From: Oryzias latipes
Lineage: Eukaryota; Chordata; Actinopteri; Beloniformes; Adrianichthyidae
DNA: 64,000 nucleotides
Reading direction: 5' to 3'
NCBI RefSeq assembly: GCF_002234675.1
Contig: NC_019859.2
Location: 35,263,960-35,327,959, forward strand
Of the stretch, positions 1 to 10,494 are shown in pieces (positions within the stretch are counted from its first letter, which is position 1; every line of letters begins with the position of its first letter). A program made the translations under genes and the position numbers. The notes under the pieces were generated by a model. It did not search any database. It was not told where the DNA came from and saw nothing but the letters and a program-made list of their open reading frames with translations.

Positions 1-1170
1 AAGAAAAACGCTCGCCGCTCTCCCGCCATTTCAGAGGCGGAGAGCTCGCTGGAGGTGAGCCGCCCCAGCAGCAGAGGTGCGTCCGCGGCACACCTGCTCA
101 AGCTCACGTCAGGGACTCATTTCTGCTGAAGAATTCCGGGATTCAAGCACCCTGGCTATGTGAAAGTAAGTCTGACCGCATTCCGCCAAAACGATTAAAA
201 AAAAAAGAAAAGAAAAACCCCAAAGCAGAGAACAGTGACGTGCGTGTTCGTACATGCTCCTCCTGCCTCATTTAAAATCCTGATTCCCAGGCTGTATTCT
301 GAGCAGAAACGGACGCTCCCCTTTGACGTCAAGCACATGTGAGAAACTACACCTAAACCACAACTAAACAGCCACAGCAAGTTTAGAGGCCTGTGAAAGT
401 CAGCCGCCCGTCTGTCAACACAGCCCAGCAAAGTCCTGCCGTGTCAAAGTGTTGCAGTGAGAACCAAACTACAGACCAGAACCACATTTCTGAGGTGATC
501 GGCTTCCCTAAATCAGAGCAACGGATCCTGCAGATGTGTGGGACACAGGGAATGTCGGCCATTCGTGAGACGCGCATGTTACACGTAATTCATAAGTCTT
601 GCGTTCGTCATTTGTCGATGACGTTTTCTGTGGAAAAGGTGCAAACACCTCAAGCAGGGTAAACCTGGCTGGCTTCAAGAGAAAACCACAATGACCTCCC
701 AAAACTGAAAACCAACAGACACCAATGATGGAGCAACAAACCCCGAGCACAAGGTGACATGTTCTGGCTGCCTTCAGCAGCTAGGATAGGCTCCAGCAAC
801 CACGTGACCATGCACAGGGTTAGAAGACGGATCGGAAAAGCCTCTCTGAAAAGAAATTTGGTGGCAAAGATACGTTTGGAGGTTTTGAAACCTTCAGTCG
901 CTTTTCCCGCCGGGCAAGCGGCAGAAACCTCACATGTAGCAAACTCCTCGTGCACGGAACCAAACTTGTGCACGGCAAATAGAAACTTGGAACAAATACA
1001 TGTTTGATCCTAGCAGAGAGTTTTAAAAAACGTTGACTTTAATGAAAGCTGGACTAAAAGGTGTCAACAGAGAAATGTTGATGTCAACAACAGAACCAGT
1101 AAAAGTGGATTTATCAGCTGATTCCAAGCATGCAATGGTTTTCTGATGCTCCTGAGAGCAATAACGGCTG
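1..1170. other. Non-coding stretch, probably GRK intron 1
   Basis: No exon is supported on either strand. The first 100 bp are moderately GC-rich. Around 770-835 is ctaggataggctccagcaac followed by cacgtgacc, a motif common near the 3' tails of teleost short retroelements and seen again at 52866. The remaining short frames have no recognisable domain. Confidence 0.4.
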
Positions 1171-1184
1171 GTAGAAATAAAAAC

Positions 1185-1640
1185 TGGACTGAGTGGCCCC
1201 TCCCCTCCAGCATTCCAAACAGGAAGTAACCACTGGTTCCAGGAGGCCGACAGACTTCAATAGAGAAACAAAGAGCTGTTATTCGGTCATTATATTGGTC
1301 AGAAGAGCCATTCTAGGTCTGACAGTAGGGGGAACCTGTTGGCCCCTCCCAACGTTAAAAACATTTTCATCAACAGATTCTGTGTAGCCCACTTTCAAGT
1401 GGGAGGAGTGTGGACTTCAAACAAGCTGACTTCTGATGGATGAGAGTGGTTGCCATAGAAACAATGACTCAGACCAATCACTGCTGCCTCACGATTTCTC
1501 GCTCAAACATGGCGGCATCTGTATTGCGGAAAAAAATGGCGACCAAGTTGACTTCATTTGGTTCAAGCCAGACGTAAACCATTTCCTATGGCTGATGTCA
1601 CACTCACTCACTCCAGAATGTCTATACAGTCAATGGTCTA
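1185..1640. repeat. Dispersed repeat with a GTTGCCATAGAAAC core, copy 1
   Basis: Shares ordered blocks with 8505-8960: gagtggcccctcc, ttccaaacaggaagt, gtgtggactt followed by aacaagct, gttgccatagaaac, gaccaatcac, atggcggca, and catttcctatgg near the end. It is an interspersed element of unknown class without coding capacity; the two copies are diverged and differ in internal indels. Confidence 0.6.
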
Positions 1641-1649
1641 AAGCAGAGA

Positions 1650-2630
1650 GGCCAAACTCCAGACCTCGAAGGCCGACGCAGAAATCCAGCTTCATCTGCC
1701 GCTGATGACCTGGATCAGGTGTGTTTTTAGCCAATAAGGAGCTTCAACGGCAGCTTGGTTGGAAAAGATGTAGGACACTGGCCCCCGAGGCCTGGATTAT
1801 GACAGCCCTGGTGTAAAGCGTGCCAGCTTTGGCTGTGGAATTCTGGGAAATGGAGGCAGAATTGTTCAAAAGTGTGTTCAACAGCTGGCCCAGGAGATGG
1901 CTCGCCCTTTCGACCCCAAACGGCGGCAGTAGATGCCTCTGCAGTCTGAGGCTGGGTGAAATGGTCCAGACACACTGCTGTCAGCGGAAAACCCTGAAAG
2001 CCGTGGTTCTGTAGTCCACGCGCTGCACGGCCTCAGTATTCTGGGGTTGTCCATCTGCTCTTCACTGTTGACCATAAAGGTTGATATTAGGTGTAGAATT
2101 TACTTTTTTGTGTCTCCAAGTTTCTGATTTTTGTTTCAGAACTGAGAATGAAGAAAACAAAGGGAACAAAGGTTTAAAAAAAGAAAGAAAAAGCATTTTC
2201 ATAACCTGATACCAACATTTGAAAAACTGTGTTCAAACAAGCTGGGAAACAGCCTTTTACACCTATAGACTTTACAATACAGACACGGACACGCATATGT
2301 ATATTCATTCAAGTGAGTTCTTCTTCGGAGCAACGCGCCATCTGCTTCTCCGTGACTCCGCCGCTCTGCCAGCTCAGCAGCTCCAAAGTGTTTACAGGCA
2401 ACAACATTTCACCCTCATCAAGTCAAACGAACCACAACCTTCATTTAAAGCAGCAATATGTGAGACGCCCATCGTCTTTGAGGGAAATGTGTCACCATGC
2501 TAACCTGTGACAACCGCACAGCAGCGCGGTTTGGGTTTGGATCGAACACGGAAACGGCTTGAAGGCGTCATCGCTCTTCCTCCAGGCGCTTTGGGCCTTC
2601 GAGGCCGGTAGAAAAGCGCTGTACAAGCAA
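1650..2630. other. No feature recognised
   Basis: About 1 kb of mixed composition without a supported exon, inverted repeat or known element. Two overlapping short plus-strand frames near 2219-2510 are not conserved with anything I recognise. Confidence 0.35.
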
Positions 2631-2634
2631 ACGC

Positions 2635-3085
2635 CAAAGGCCCACTTTGACGAAAATTGTGTTTCTGTGGCATTTATTCTGATGATTTAGGACATACATT
2701 AAGAAAAATAAAATTAAAATAGCATTTCTGAGTACATCCTTATTGAAGTCGTTGTGAATCGAGGGGCAGATGGAAAAAAATTCAGTTAAAAAAAAGTGCA
2801 TTTGTGATGTAGAAAATAAGCTGGATGGGCCACAAACTCCCTGCTCCTCCTAAACAGAAAGCTCTCAGCAACGGAAAGGGGAATGGGGGGTGGGGATGCC
2901 CTGTGCCAACGGTCCCGCCCACCAGTCAGAGGTGAATTTGTAAGAAACTCCTGCTGCTCAGTGGAAACTATATTTAGGGTAAAACAGCATCATCGTAGTT
3001 CAAAGACCACCTGGAATGCTTTAAAAACGGATCCAAAGATGATCGGAGGGGACTTGAGACGTTAGCTGACTAAACGTCACAGAAT
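2635..3085 (+). repeat. Unclassified dispersed repeat family X, copy a
   Basis: An ordered series of blocks recurs in at least four other places: a T-rich start, gcatttgtgatgtagaaaat, agctctcag, cagaggtgaattt, aactcctgc, gtttaaa-type AT blocks, ggaatgctttaaaaacggat and gatgatcgg ending in a gacttgagacgtt block. The most complete partner is 17065-17930. No open frame is conserved, so it is probably a non-autonomous element of about 450 bp. Confidence 0.55.
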
Positions 3086-3146
3086 CCAATAACCCAAGAA
3101 ATCCCATAGTGATTGGAGGAGAACCAAACCAGAGTTCCTTTTCAGG

Positions 3147-3745
3147 TGAGGACCGTGTCACACAGCCTCTACACACATTTTGGTCTTTTTCCATGTATGA
3201 AATTCCATGTGTGATCAACGTCATTCACACGCGTTTCTTGCGTTCGTCAATGTGCGCAGATCTCCACCGAGGGTTTCGGACGGCGGGTCTTTACGTGAAT
3301 TCGGTTTTGAGCTGTTCAAAATTTTGTTTAGTTAAGAATTACGCAGTTTGCGCATATTTTGTGTAGATTATTGGCAATAATAACATGCATCACATGAAAT
3401 TGTGCGTGATTTTTGCAAGATCCCTACGCAAATTTGTGGCATTCTACGACCATTCCACGTATGCCGAACCGACTTTTCACGCATGTACTTTTATATGACG
3501 TGTACGGCGCACACATCCCGTTTGAATGACGTAATCGACGCACAAATTCTGGGCCACATTTGGCTTTTACGTTATTTGTGTTTAAACGTTGATTTACGTG
3601 GTTTATTTGTTCGTACTTCTTCCGTTGTTTTAACATCAGTGAAAATTGCACGTAAACCCAAACCTTTCTCACTTCTTCCACTTATATTCACATGTGACCA
3701 ATATGCACAAAATGTACGTTAGTGGCTGTGGGACACGGCCTTGAA
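3147..3745. mobile_element. Non-autonomous inverted-repeat element, family A copy 1
   Basis: The left end (gaccgtgtcacacagcctct) and right end (ggctgtgggacacggcctt) are inverted copies of each other, and the interior matches 5973-6735 in reverse (tccatgtatgaaa, gtttcttg, atgtgcgcagat). About 600 bp, no transposase frame. Ends are similar in style to TTAA-targeting elements, but this copy lacks a clean target duplication. Confidence 0.6.
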
Positions 3746-4014
3746 ACCCTCAAGCAGACCCGAGTTCAGATGAGCTTTCACATCTGCCAACCAACCATCT
3801 GGTGTGGATCAAACAAGAACCGAACCTGCAGCCAGCATGAATCTGTTCAAAGACTAAACGCGCCACATCGCAACCAAGCAAAACCCAGTTGGACTTGGGA
3901 GACGCAAACCAACAGCGCGCCTCTCTGTCGGCTACAGAGACTGCTCTCCAGTGTTGGGTTCTTTTCTGACCTTGGGGGGCTTTGGTAAAAAAGTTAACAG
4001 AACTTCTAGATACA

Positions 4015-4200
4015 GCCTACAACCCCTCACACCAGAGAGGCTGTAAGCTAGCGGGAAAGTGTCTAATCAGATGACGGGAGGAAAGGTTGTTCTGGGCCAA
4101 CAGAACCACTCAGAGGTGAGTCTGTGAGGAACTCCTGCCGCTCTCCAGAAACTATGTCCTAGAAAATGAACCAGGTTTGGGGATTCTTGACTAAAAACAA
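4015..4200 (+). repeat. Repeat family X, partial copy e
   Basis: Carries the blocks ggctgtaagctagcgggaaa, cagaggtgag, ggaactcctgccgctct and aaactatgtcctagaaaatg that recur at 17730-17790 and 25300-25340. Truncated relative to copy a. Confidence 0.5.
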
Positions 4201-4890
4201 CATAATTAACATAAAAAATAACAACATAATTAAATTAAAAGATCACAGTTTGAAAATGGATCAGTTGGAGTCAACTCCTACACTATAGATGGTCAGATGC
4301 AAAAAGCAGCTGCATTGACACCTGAGGTGACTCATTTCCTGACAGAAGCTAGTTGGAAAACAAACACGAAGGTGTTACAGATGCTGCACTGCAGATAGCG
4401 AATATGACTAAGACTTCTCTGAGTTTAGGTGACACTCTGAGCCCTCTCTAACCACTTCCTATAAGACTTCTTCAGCCGGACACAGGCGAGGCAGCGGCCA
4501 GTTTAAGATCAGCCGTTGAATGAATCGATGGCCTGAGACGGACAGTTCTTCAACCACGACTGAAAAGAGTGTAAACACCATCAATATCAAACTCGTCAGG
4601 TCAGCTCTGGCGATTGGACTGTCCCTTTTTCAAGAATTGTTTGAGAAGAAAGAATATCCCAAATATCGTTTCAAAAAGATTTTAAAACTAAGATAAAACA
4701 CGGACTACTTACAATAATTACCAATTTGTATGATTTGTTGTTTTGGAATGTATGTGTTCTTGATATGCTGGTGTGTGTTTTTGGTATGATGGTACAAAAA
4801 TGAATTTGTTTTAACCTATTCTAACATGTGAAGCTTTTCAGGGAAATATGATGAAATAGTTTGTGAATTTTGTGAAATCATTTTAGGTTG
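4200..4890. other. AT-rich non-coding stretch
   Basis: No exon or known element recognised. AT-rich, with short repeats such as tgtgaaat around 4870-4900 leading into the retroelement tail that follows. Confidence 0.3.
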
Positions 4891-4914
4891 TTGTGAAATT
4901 TGTAAAACCTCTGT

Positions 4915-5140
4915 ATTTTATGCTTCGGGACCCCAGGAAGACTGGCGACCACTCTGTGGAAGCTGATGGGGTTCCAAATCAACAGATGAATAAACGCTGA
5001 TTGAACATATGGTAAATGGCGTATGCTTGCATGGCGTTTTCCTACCTTCCTCGAAGGCCCAAAGCGCTTTGCAGCCACAGTCCCGTTCACCCACCGATGG
5101 CCGTGGACCCCTGCTTGAGCTCCTCTTCAGGACGGTTTTT
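4915..5140 (+). repeat. Retroelement 3' tail and adjacent teleost interspersed repeat
   Basis: Around 4920-5000 is a gcttcgggaccccaggaaga tail ending in aataaacgctgattgaa, like the 3' end of a fish non-LTR element. Directly after it, 5010-5100 has aatggcgtatgcttgcatgg, cccaaagcgctttgcag and cccgttcacccacc, a motif series very common in fish genomes. Class names are from memory of similar repeats and are not certain. Confidence 0.5.
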
Positions 5141-5199
5141 AAAACATTTGGACCAAATGTTTGGCTCCTTCGGCTCTTTTATTTTTAATAAATTTGTTT

Positions 5200-5970
5200 A
5201 AGATGACAGTATTTATTCAACTCTCAAGTCTTATCCTCATTTGCCACTTTTCTTATATTTGTATAGATATTGCATAGCATTTAGGTAATGTAGCCTTTGT
5301 CCAAACAGTGTTAGTTGTGATCAGAAAAGTTGAATCATTTTACACCAGGATCCTGATTTTCCAACAACAATTTCAGATTTTCTGCAGCCAATTCAGTTTC
5401 TACAAATAAACTCGACATATTCTGCAGCTATATTAGTCATTTCTTCTATCCTTTGGCCAATTCAGCATGAAGCACCAGAAGGTTCTATCACTACGATCAG
5501 CATTCTTGAAACGTTTCAAGAATGAAGATGTGAAGTCCAGTTACCATGACTCAACTTCAAGACAACAGGTTTTAATAGGAAAGGCAATTTTTCTCACTCA
5601 GTCTTTGGAATATTAACAGCTGTGTTTCCATTTCACACGTGTGCTTAAAAGTTGATCACAATTCTAAAAATGTCAACAACAAAAACGGCTTCATAGTTAC
5701 GCTGTTTCCGTTAAATCCTAATTCTACAAACAAACACTGACGCCATAAGTCATTCAGAAACACGGTGACGGATGTGAGCAATACTTTGACAGCAGATCCA
5801 TTCAGTTTCCTGCCACGGGGCTAGCGCTCATCATCTATCAAAGAAGACGTCTTCCTTCCGTGGAGCGGCGTGCTTTTCATTCTTTCCATTAGGCGAATTT
5901 ATACAATTTGTGCAATTCCCAGTCAATAGAAATGCAGCTACAGATTTTATTGTATTTTATAATAAATTTG
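5200..5970. other. AT-rich non-coding stretch with one perfect palindrome
   Basis: No exon recognised. A 24-bp perfect palindrome lies at 5501-5524 (see findings). The rest has no visible structure. Confidence 0.35.
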
Positions 5971-5972
5971 TT

Positions 5973-6735
5973 AAAGGCAGAGCCACACACCCACTACATA
6001 TTGGTGCATACTGGATGGAAATTGGTCATAGGTGACTATATATGGAAAAATTAAGAAAAGATGTGTTTTTTTCATGAATGAACCACGTTCAAAAGTAGAA
6101 GTAGGAATAAACCACGCAAAGAACACGAAGATCCATGTAGAACATGAACCGTGTGTGATTATTGTGCTGTTTACATGCAATTCATTAGTGATTCACGCGT
6201 CAATTACACGATTTATATAGGGTATGTGCGCCGTATACGCGATATAAAAGTTATACGTCCGTGGTTCATGCGGGAAAAGTCCATTAGACATCCGTGGAAT
6301 GGCACGGAAAGACACAAATGTGTGTATGCATCTCGGTTGCATGAGATTTTCCTAATAATTGCGTATAAATAGGGCTGCACAATACGAGGAAAACTCGCGA
6401 TCTAAGTGATCAATATTGCGATAACGATATAACTTGGGGTATATACACAAATGACCAAATGACCCTCGTCTACATAGGAGGCGAATATCTAACATAAAAG
6501 AGCCAATTCGCGATATATTGTGCAGGCCTACGTATAAACTACGTAAAATACGCTTAAATTAAGTCATTCTCAACCGGCGAAAACCTTCGACGGACATCTG
6601 CGCACATCGACGAAATGACAAACACAAGAAACACTAATGAATATATCACGCATGCATCACGAAAGACTGACATTTTCATACATGGAAAATACGCAAAATG
6701 TATGTAGCGGCTGTCTGTGCGACACGGCCTTAAAG
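5973..6735. mobile_element. Non-autonomous inverted-repeat element, family A copy 2
   Basis: Left end aaggcagagccacacaccca and right end ggctgtctgtgcgacacggc are inverted copies, and both sides abut TTAA(A), which could be the target duplication of a TTAA-type transposon. The interior matches copy 1 at 3147-3745 in reverse orientation. A hAT-like MITE at 6370-6530 is nested in it. Confidence 0.65.
6370..6530. mobile_element. 161-bp hAT-like MITE with 8-bp target duplication
   Basis: Begins tagggctgcacaata and ends tattgtgcaggccta, a near-perfect inverted pair, and is flanked on both sides by CGTATAAA (6362-6369 and 6531-6538). Eight-base duplications are the hallmark of hAT transposases. No coding capacity, so it was mobilised in trans. 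Confidence 0.85.
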
Positions 6736-6739
6736 AAGC

Positions 6740-7750
6740 AGACTTTAATCGCCCTCAAGTATCCTGCCTGTGCTGACACCATTGTGTTCTGTTGAGCATT
6801 AGGGTGTTTACACAGACACTCCTGAATATGAGACCGCTAATCCCCAGAATTAGTCTTTAGTATGTTCTAAAAAAGGTGGAGTAAACCCTTTGAAAGCCCG
6901 TCTTCGTTTAGATTAAGAGTCTTATTGTTGGGTTTCTACCTTAAAGGAGTCTTTATCAGCTTTCTAAGTGATCAGAGTTAGTTCATTTAGGGAGAAACTG
7001 AAAACACACTTTCAGTGTGAAACTGGCTCTTTTAGCAGCTCTGAGCTTTCACATGAAGCCTGCGGCGGCTGTATCCAGCATGTGGAAAACTCAAAAACTG
7101 TCAGAAAATCTCCCAACGCCGAATATCAAACCAATGTCCGTGTAAACCATACAACAGCAGGCTCTTCCCATCCTCTGCAGACAGGCATCTGCCTCAACCC
7201 CAGCTTTTAGGGGCCTGTGGTGAGAAAAGGTGGCACTGGGGAAGGTATCGAACCTCTGTGCAACATCCTGCCCAGCAGTTTGAAGTGGTCGGACAAAGGA
7301 AAACCTGAAGCCCTGTAAAGACTGAGCGCCTCTGAGAAATTGATTCACTTCTGCTGCAGGTAATCCATTTCACAGTGGCGTTTGTCTGCAAATGAAATGC
7401 ACTCTTCATTAGAATGTGGAGCATCAGCAGGGAGGGTCTCTGCAGATGCATGTTACAGGCGGTGCCTGCGTCCACGACGTATGAAAAGACGCCAAACAGA
7501 CCAAAGGGAAAGTGTGTCCAACACAGAAGAAAACAGTAAAAAAGACAAATTCAAGCTTATCAGAGACGATAAATCAGAAAACCACAGGACTGTACTTCAG
7601 AAACAGAACCAGTGCTTCTGGAAAGCTGAACCTGAATGCTACAGAACCACATTTTTACCACACCTCACATCTTGACATGTTTTCATCAGGGAAGAACTCA
7701 CATTGGGATGCTTGGTAACCAAATGTAACAGGTTCCCACTGGTGCATTAG
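6740..7750. other. No feature recognised
   Basis: Approximately 1 kb of unique-looking non-coding sequence in the presumed GRK intron. Open frames on both strands overlap each other and show no domain. Confidence 0.3.
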
Positions 7751-7752
7751 AG

Positions 7753-8105
7753 CAGCGGTCCCTACACCCTGAGCCACGGACCCAACACTTGGTACCAGGA
7801 TGCAGACCAAGAACAAAACCAAACAAAACCCACATGCAATAACTTTGATTGTTTCCGTTATGTTTCATTTCTGATTCTGAAGGAACTTTTATTTTGGAAA
7901 ACTAGCAGATTTTCTCCAACATATCCGTCCATGACTTATTCTTGGCCCATCTGAAGTCGTTTCCATTTTAAAAAGTAGATTTTTCAGAAACTGGAAGTTA
8001 AAAGAAATGTAACACCAACTTCGGCCTCAAACAGACCGGCTCTTTTCTGACAGTACATTGGTCCGTAGCCAAAAAAACAAAGGGTTCAGGGACCATAGTG
8101 GTTCT
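7753..8105. mobile_element. hAT-like (Charlie-type) non-autonomous element
   Basis: Left end gcagcggtccctacaccct followed by gagccacggacc, and right end ggtccgtagcc then aaagggttcagggaccat, form inverted termini of the type seen in Charlie-like hAT elements. About 350 bp, non-coding. Related ends occur at 27885 and 57187. Confidence 0.6.
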
Positions 8106-8504
8106 TCTAAAGGCCATGATAATTGAGAGGAAGGATAGCATGTCCCTCTGAGGAGCAGACCTCTAGAGAAATGATTTACAAACGGTAACATGGTCCATCC
8201 TAAAATATCATTGTTAGACTGACATACTTGCTATCCAAATGTTCTCCACATCGTCTTTGACTTAGATTTCAGGGTTCTCAGACTGAAACTTTTCCATGTT
8301 CACTCTTGTCGTTTGAAGGTTACATTCATTTTCCTCTGTTTGTTTGGGATTTTGCATTTGGGTTCATGGATTTCTTTGACGGTGACTGAAAGCTGCTGTG
8401 GACACACGAAAACTTGTTTGTTTGTGTAAACGTATTTCAAGCATTAAGGCTATGGCCTTATATATATAAAGAATATAAACACCTATCGTGTTAAATATAT
8501 AAAG

Positions 8505-8960
8505 AAATGGGCTGAGTGGCTCCTCCCTCCTGGTGTTCCAAACAGGAAGTGGTTCCAAGAAGCTAAGCCAAGCCATGATCTTGATAATCCTCATTTTTTC
8601 ATGATATTTTCGCTGTGCCACAAGTTATTCAAGTCATAAACGGGCCAATCAGGTGCCTCTGTAAAACCATGTGGTGCCTGCAGGCCCCCACCTCAAACGT
8701 TTGATTGACAGATACTCCTGAGACGCTTTTAGGGGAAAAGGTGTGGACTTTGAACAAGCTCGCTCCTGATTGGCGACAGCGGTTGCCATAGAAACGTCGA
8801 CTCAGATCGACTTGGACCAATCACCGTCGACTGGCCCCCAATGGCGGCACCCCTATCGCGGGACAAATGGCTACTGAGTTGGCCAGAACCAGAGGCAAGG
8901 CATTTTCTATGGGCGGCATCTGTGTCCATCTCAATCAACGGTCTCTGGCAAACACTCAAT
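8505..8960. repeat. Dispersed repeat with a GTTGCCATAGAAAC core, copy 2
   Basis: Matches 1185-1640 in the same order and orientation: gagtggctcctcc, ttccaaacaggaagt, gtgtggactttgaacaagct, gttgccatagaaac, ggaccaatcac, atggcggca and cattttctatgg. Of unknown class, non-coding. Confidence 0.6.
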
Positions 8961-8969
8961 TAAAAAGAA

Positions 8970-9475
8970 GTCTGAGGACGGAGCCTAGTGGAGCTCCCAC
9001 CGAGTTTCATGCACTCCCGTCTACTTCACTGCAGAGTTATCTTTTCCTCATGACCTTAAACACTTTCTGGTTTCATAAGCCATGGAAGTGTGGAACCGAT
9101 TAAAAGCCGGATTTGATCGGAGGCGGTCGATCCCATCAATGTGTTGTAAAGCAGCCTCTTCAATGACCTTTCAGGAAGAACGGCCGCTACCGGTTTACCG
9201 TCCCGTTTCCTCAGACCCACTTAACTCTGCTTCAGAAAAGGCCACACTGTTTTGTGTTTCTGGGAAAGGCCCACAGTGAGGAAAGAGCCCACTCAGCTGG
9301 GACTGTCCAGACTCAGAGTGGAGTGTGTCAGAGGTTTGGGTTGTCAGCAGCAGTAGGATGTTTGGACTTATCTATTGCAATGATAAATATTTAACCTTTC
9401 CTAAGGCCGGGGCGTTGCTTATCCACATTTGTTTGTCTCTTTTTCCTGTAAACTTGGCAGCCAGGCCCTGATGAT
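8970..9475. other. No feature recognised
   Basis: About 500 bp between a repeat and the CpG-rich GRK promoter. No exon or inverted repeat found. Confidence 0.3.
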
Positions 9476-9479
9476 GCTG

Positions 9480-10480
9480 AGGCCTGAGCGCACACAAGGC
9501 CGCTCTGCCGCGCGCGCCAGACCATCAGGGAAACGTCTTCATCTCTTTGGATCCGAATCAGCAGAACCCCTAATGCAGTGCGGCTGCGAGTCTTCCCCGG
9601 ATCAGCTCCTTCAGGAAAACAGACGCACTTCCAGGTGAGCGGCTGCCGCGGCGGCGCGCACAGCCGGGGCTGATCCCCGTCCTCATCATGACATGATTCT
9701 GCTCCCCCCTCATGAGCTGCGGCGCGGCGCGGCACGGCACGGCTCGCCCTGCGTCACAGCCAGTCGGAGCGGCGCTCTGCAGCCATGTTTCCCCCGCACC
9801 CTTTAAACATTCGTTGTGTCATCGCCGAGAACAGCGCCAACCCGCCGCGCGCGCGTCTGGGCTTTTTTTCTCCCTCTCTCTCTGCCGTTCATCTCCAGCC
9901 TTCTGGGCCTCACGGAACCAGCCTGAAAACGAGCGCGTGCCTCCTCCACCACCACAGACCTGCGATTTCATCCGCAGAGGAAGACAAAGCGCTGCGCAGG
10001 GATGGGACACCGACAGCCCGAGGGGGAGGGGGGGGGGCAGCTGGGGGGGTTCAAACGGACTTACCTTCCCTCGCCTTGAGGAGAACCGTGTTGGCCACGA
10101 TATTTTCAATCTCCATGGTCAGAACGAGAATCCCGGGCAGGCTCGATGCATTTCAGTCCGCGCAAAAAGACGGTGCAGCCGGTCAACCGTGGAGCTGCGG
10201 GCGCGCGGCGCAAGCGCGGCTCTGGCGCATTCTACAACGTTCAACAGCCGCCGGCGCTCCTCTCCATTCCAGGATATTTGGTCAAACCCTACCTTTACCA
10301 CAACGATAGGACTACGACGGAGCTTATTAGCATGCACTCCCTTCCTCCCCTCTCTGGCTGCCTTCCTTCCTGCTTCGGTTCCCTCCTCCTCCTCCTCCTC
10401 CTCTTTCTCCTCCTCTTCCTCCTCCTCCTCCTGCTGCTGCTCCCAGAAAGAGTAGGAGGAATCCATTTAAAAGCATTGCA
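9480..10480 (-). promoter_or_regulatory. CpG-rich promoter and 5'UTR region of the GRK-family gene
   Basis: This kilobase is much richer in G+C and CpG than its AT-rich flanks, with runs such as gcggcgcgcac around 9650 and cgccgcgcgcgcg around 9840, and it surrounds the GRK first exon. Minus-strand transcription would start upstream of 10116, in 10120-10480. A CCT/CCTCTT tract (10377-10440) and a CTG run border it on the upstream side. Long open frames on both strands here are GC-composition effects and are not called as genes. A transcription start cannot be fixed from sequence alone. Confidence 0.6.
10065..10116 (-). CDS. First coding exon of a GRK4/5/6-family G protein-coupled receptor kinase
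   Basis: On the minus strand an ATG at 10116-10114 opens MEIENIVANTVLLKARE, followed by one base and a GTAAGT donor (10064 downward). This is nearly identical to the start of vertebrate GRK5 and GRK6 (MELENIVANTVLLKAREG), and the splice position after the codon for Glu17 plus one base fits that family. The start context is strong (A at -3, G at +4). In GRKs this N-terminal helix contacts the activated receptor and is needed for phosphorylating it, leading to arrestin binding. No RGS-homology or kinase exon is visible at 1-10 kb on this strand, so intron 1 runs beyond the window's left edge. The exon sits in a CpG-rich block, as expected for a first exon. Seventeen residues cannot separate GRK5 from GRK6, so no symbol is given. 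Confidence 0.82.
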
Positions 10481-10494
10481 GCTGAACAGGTATT

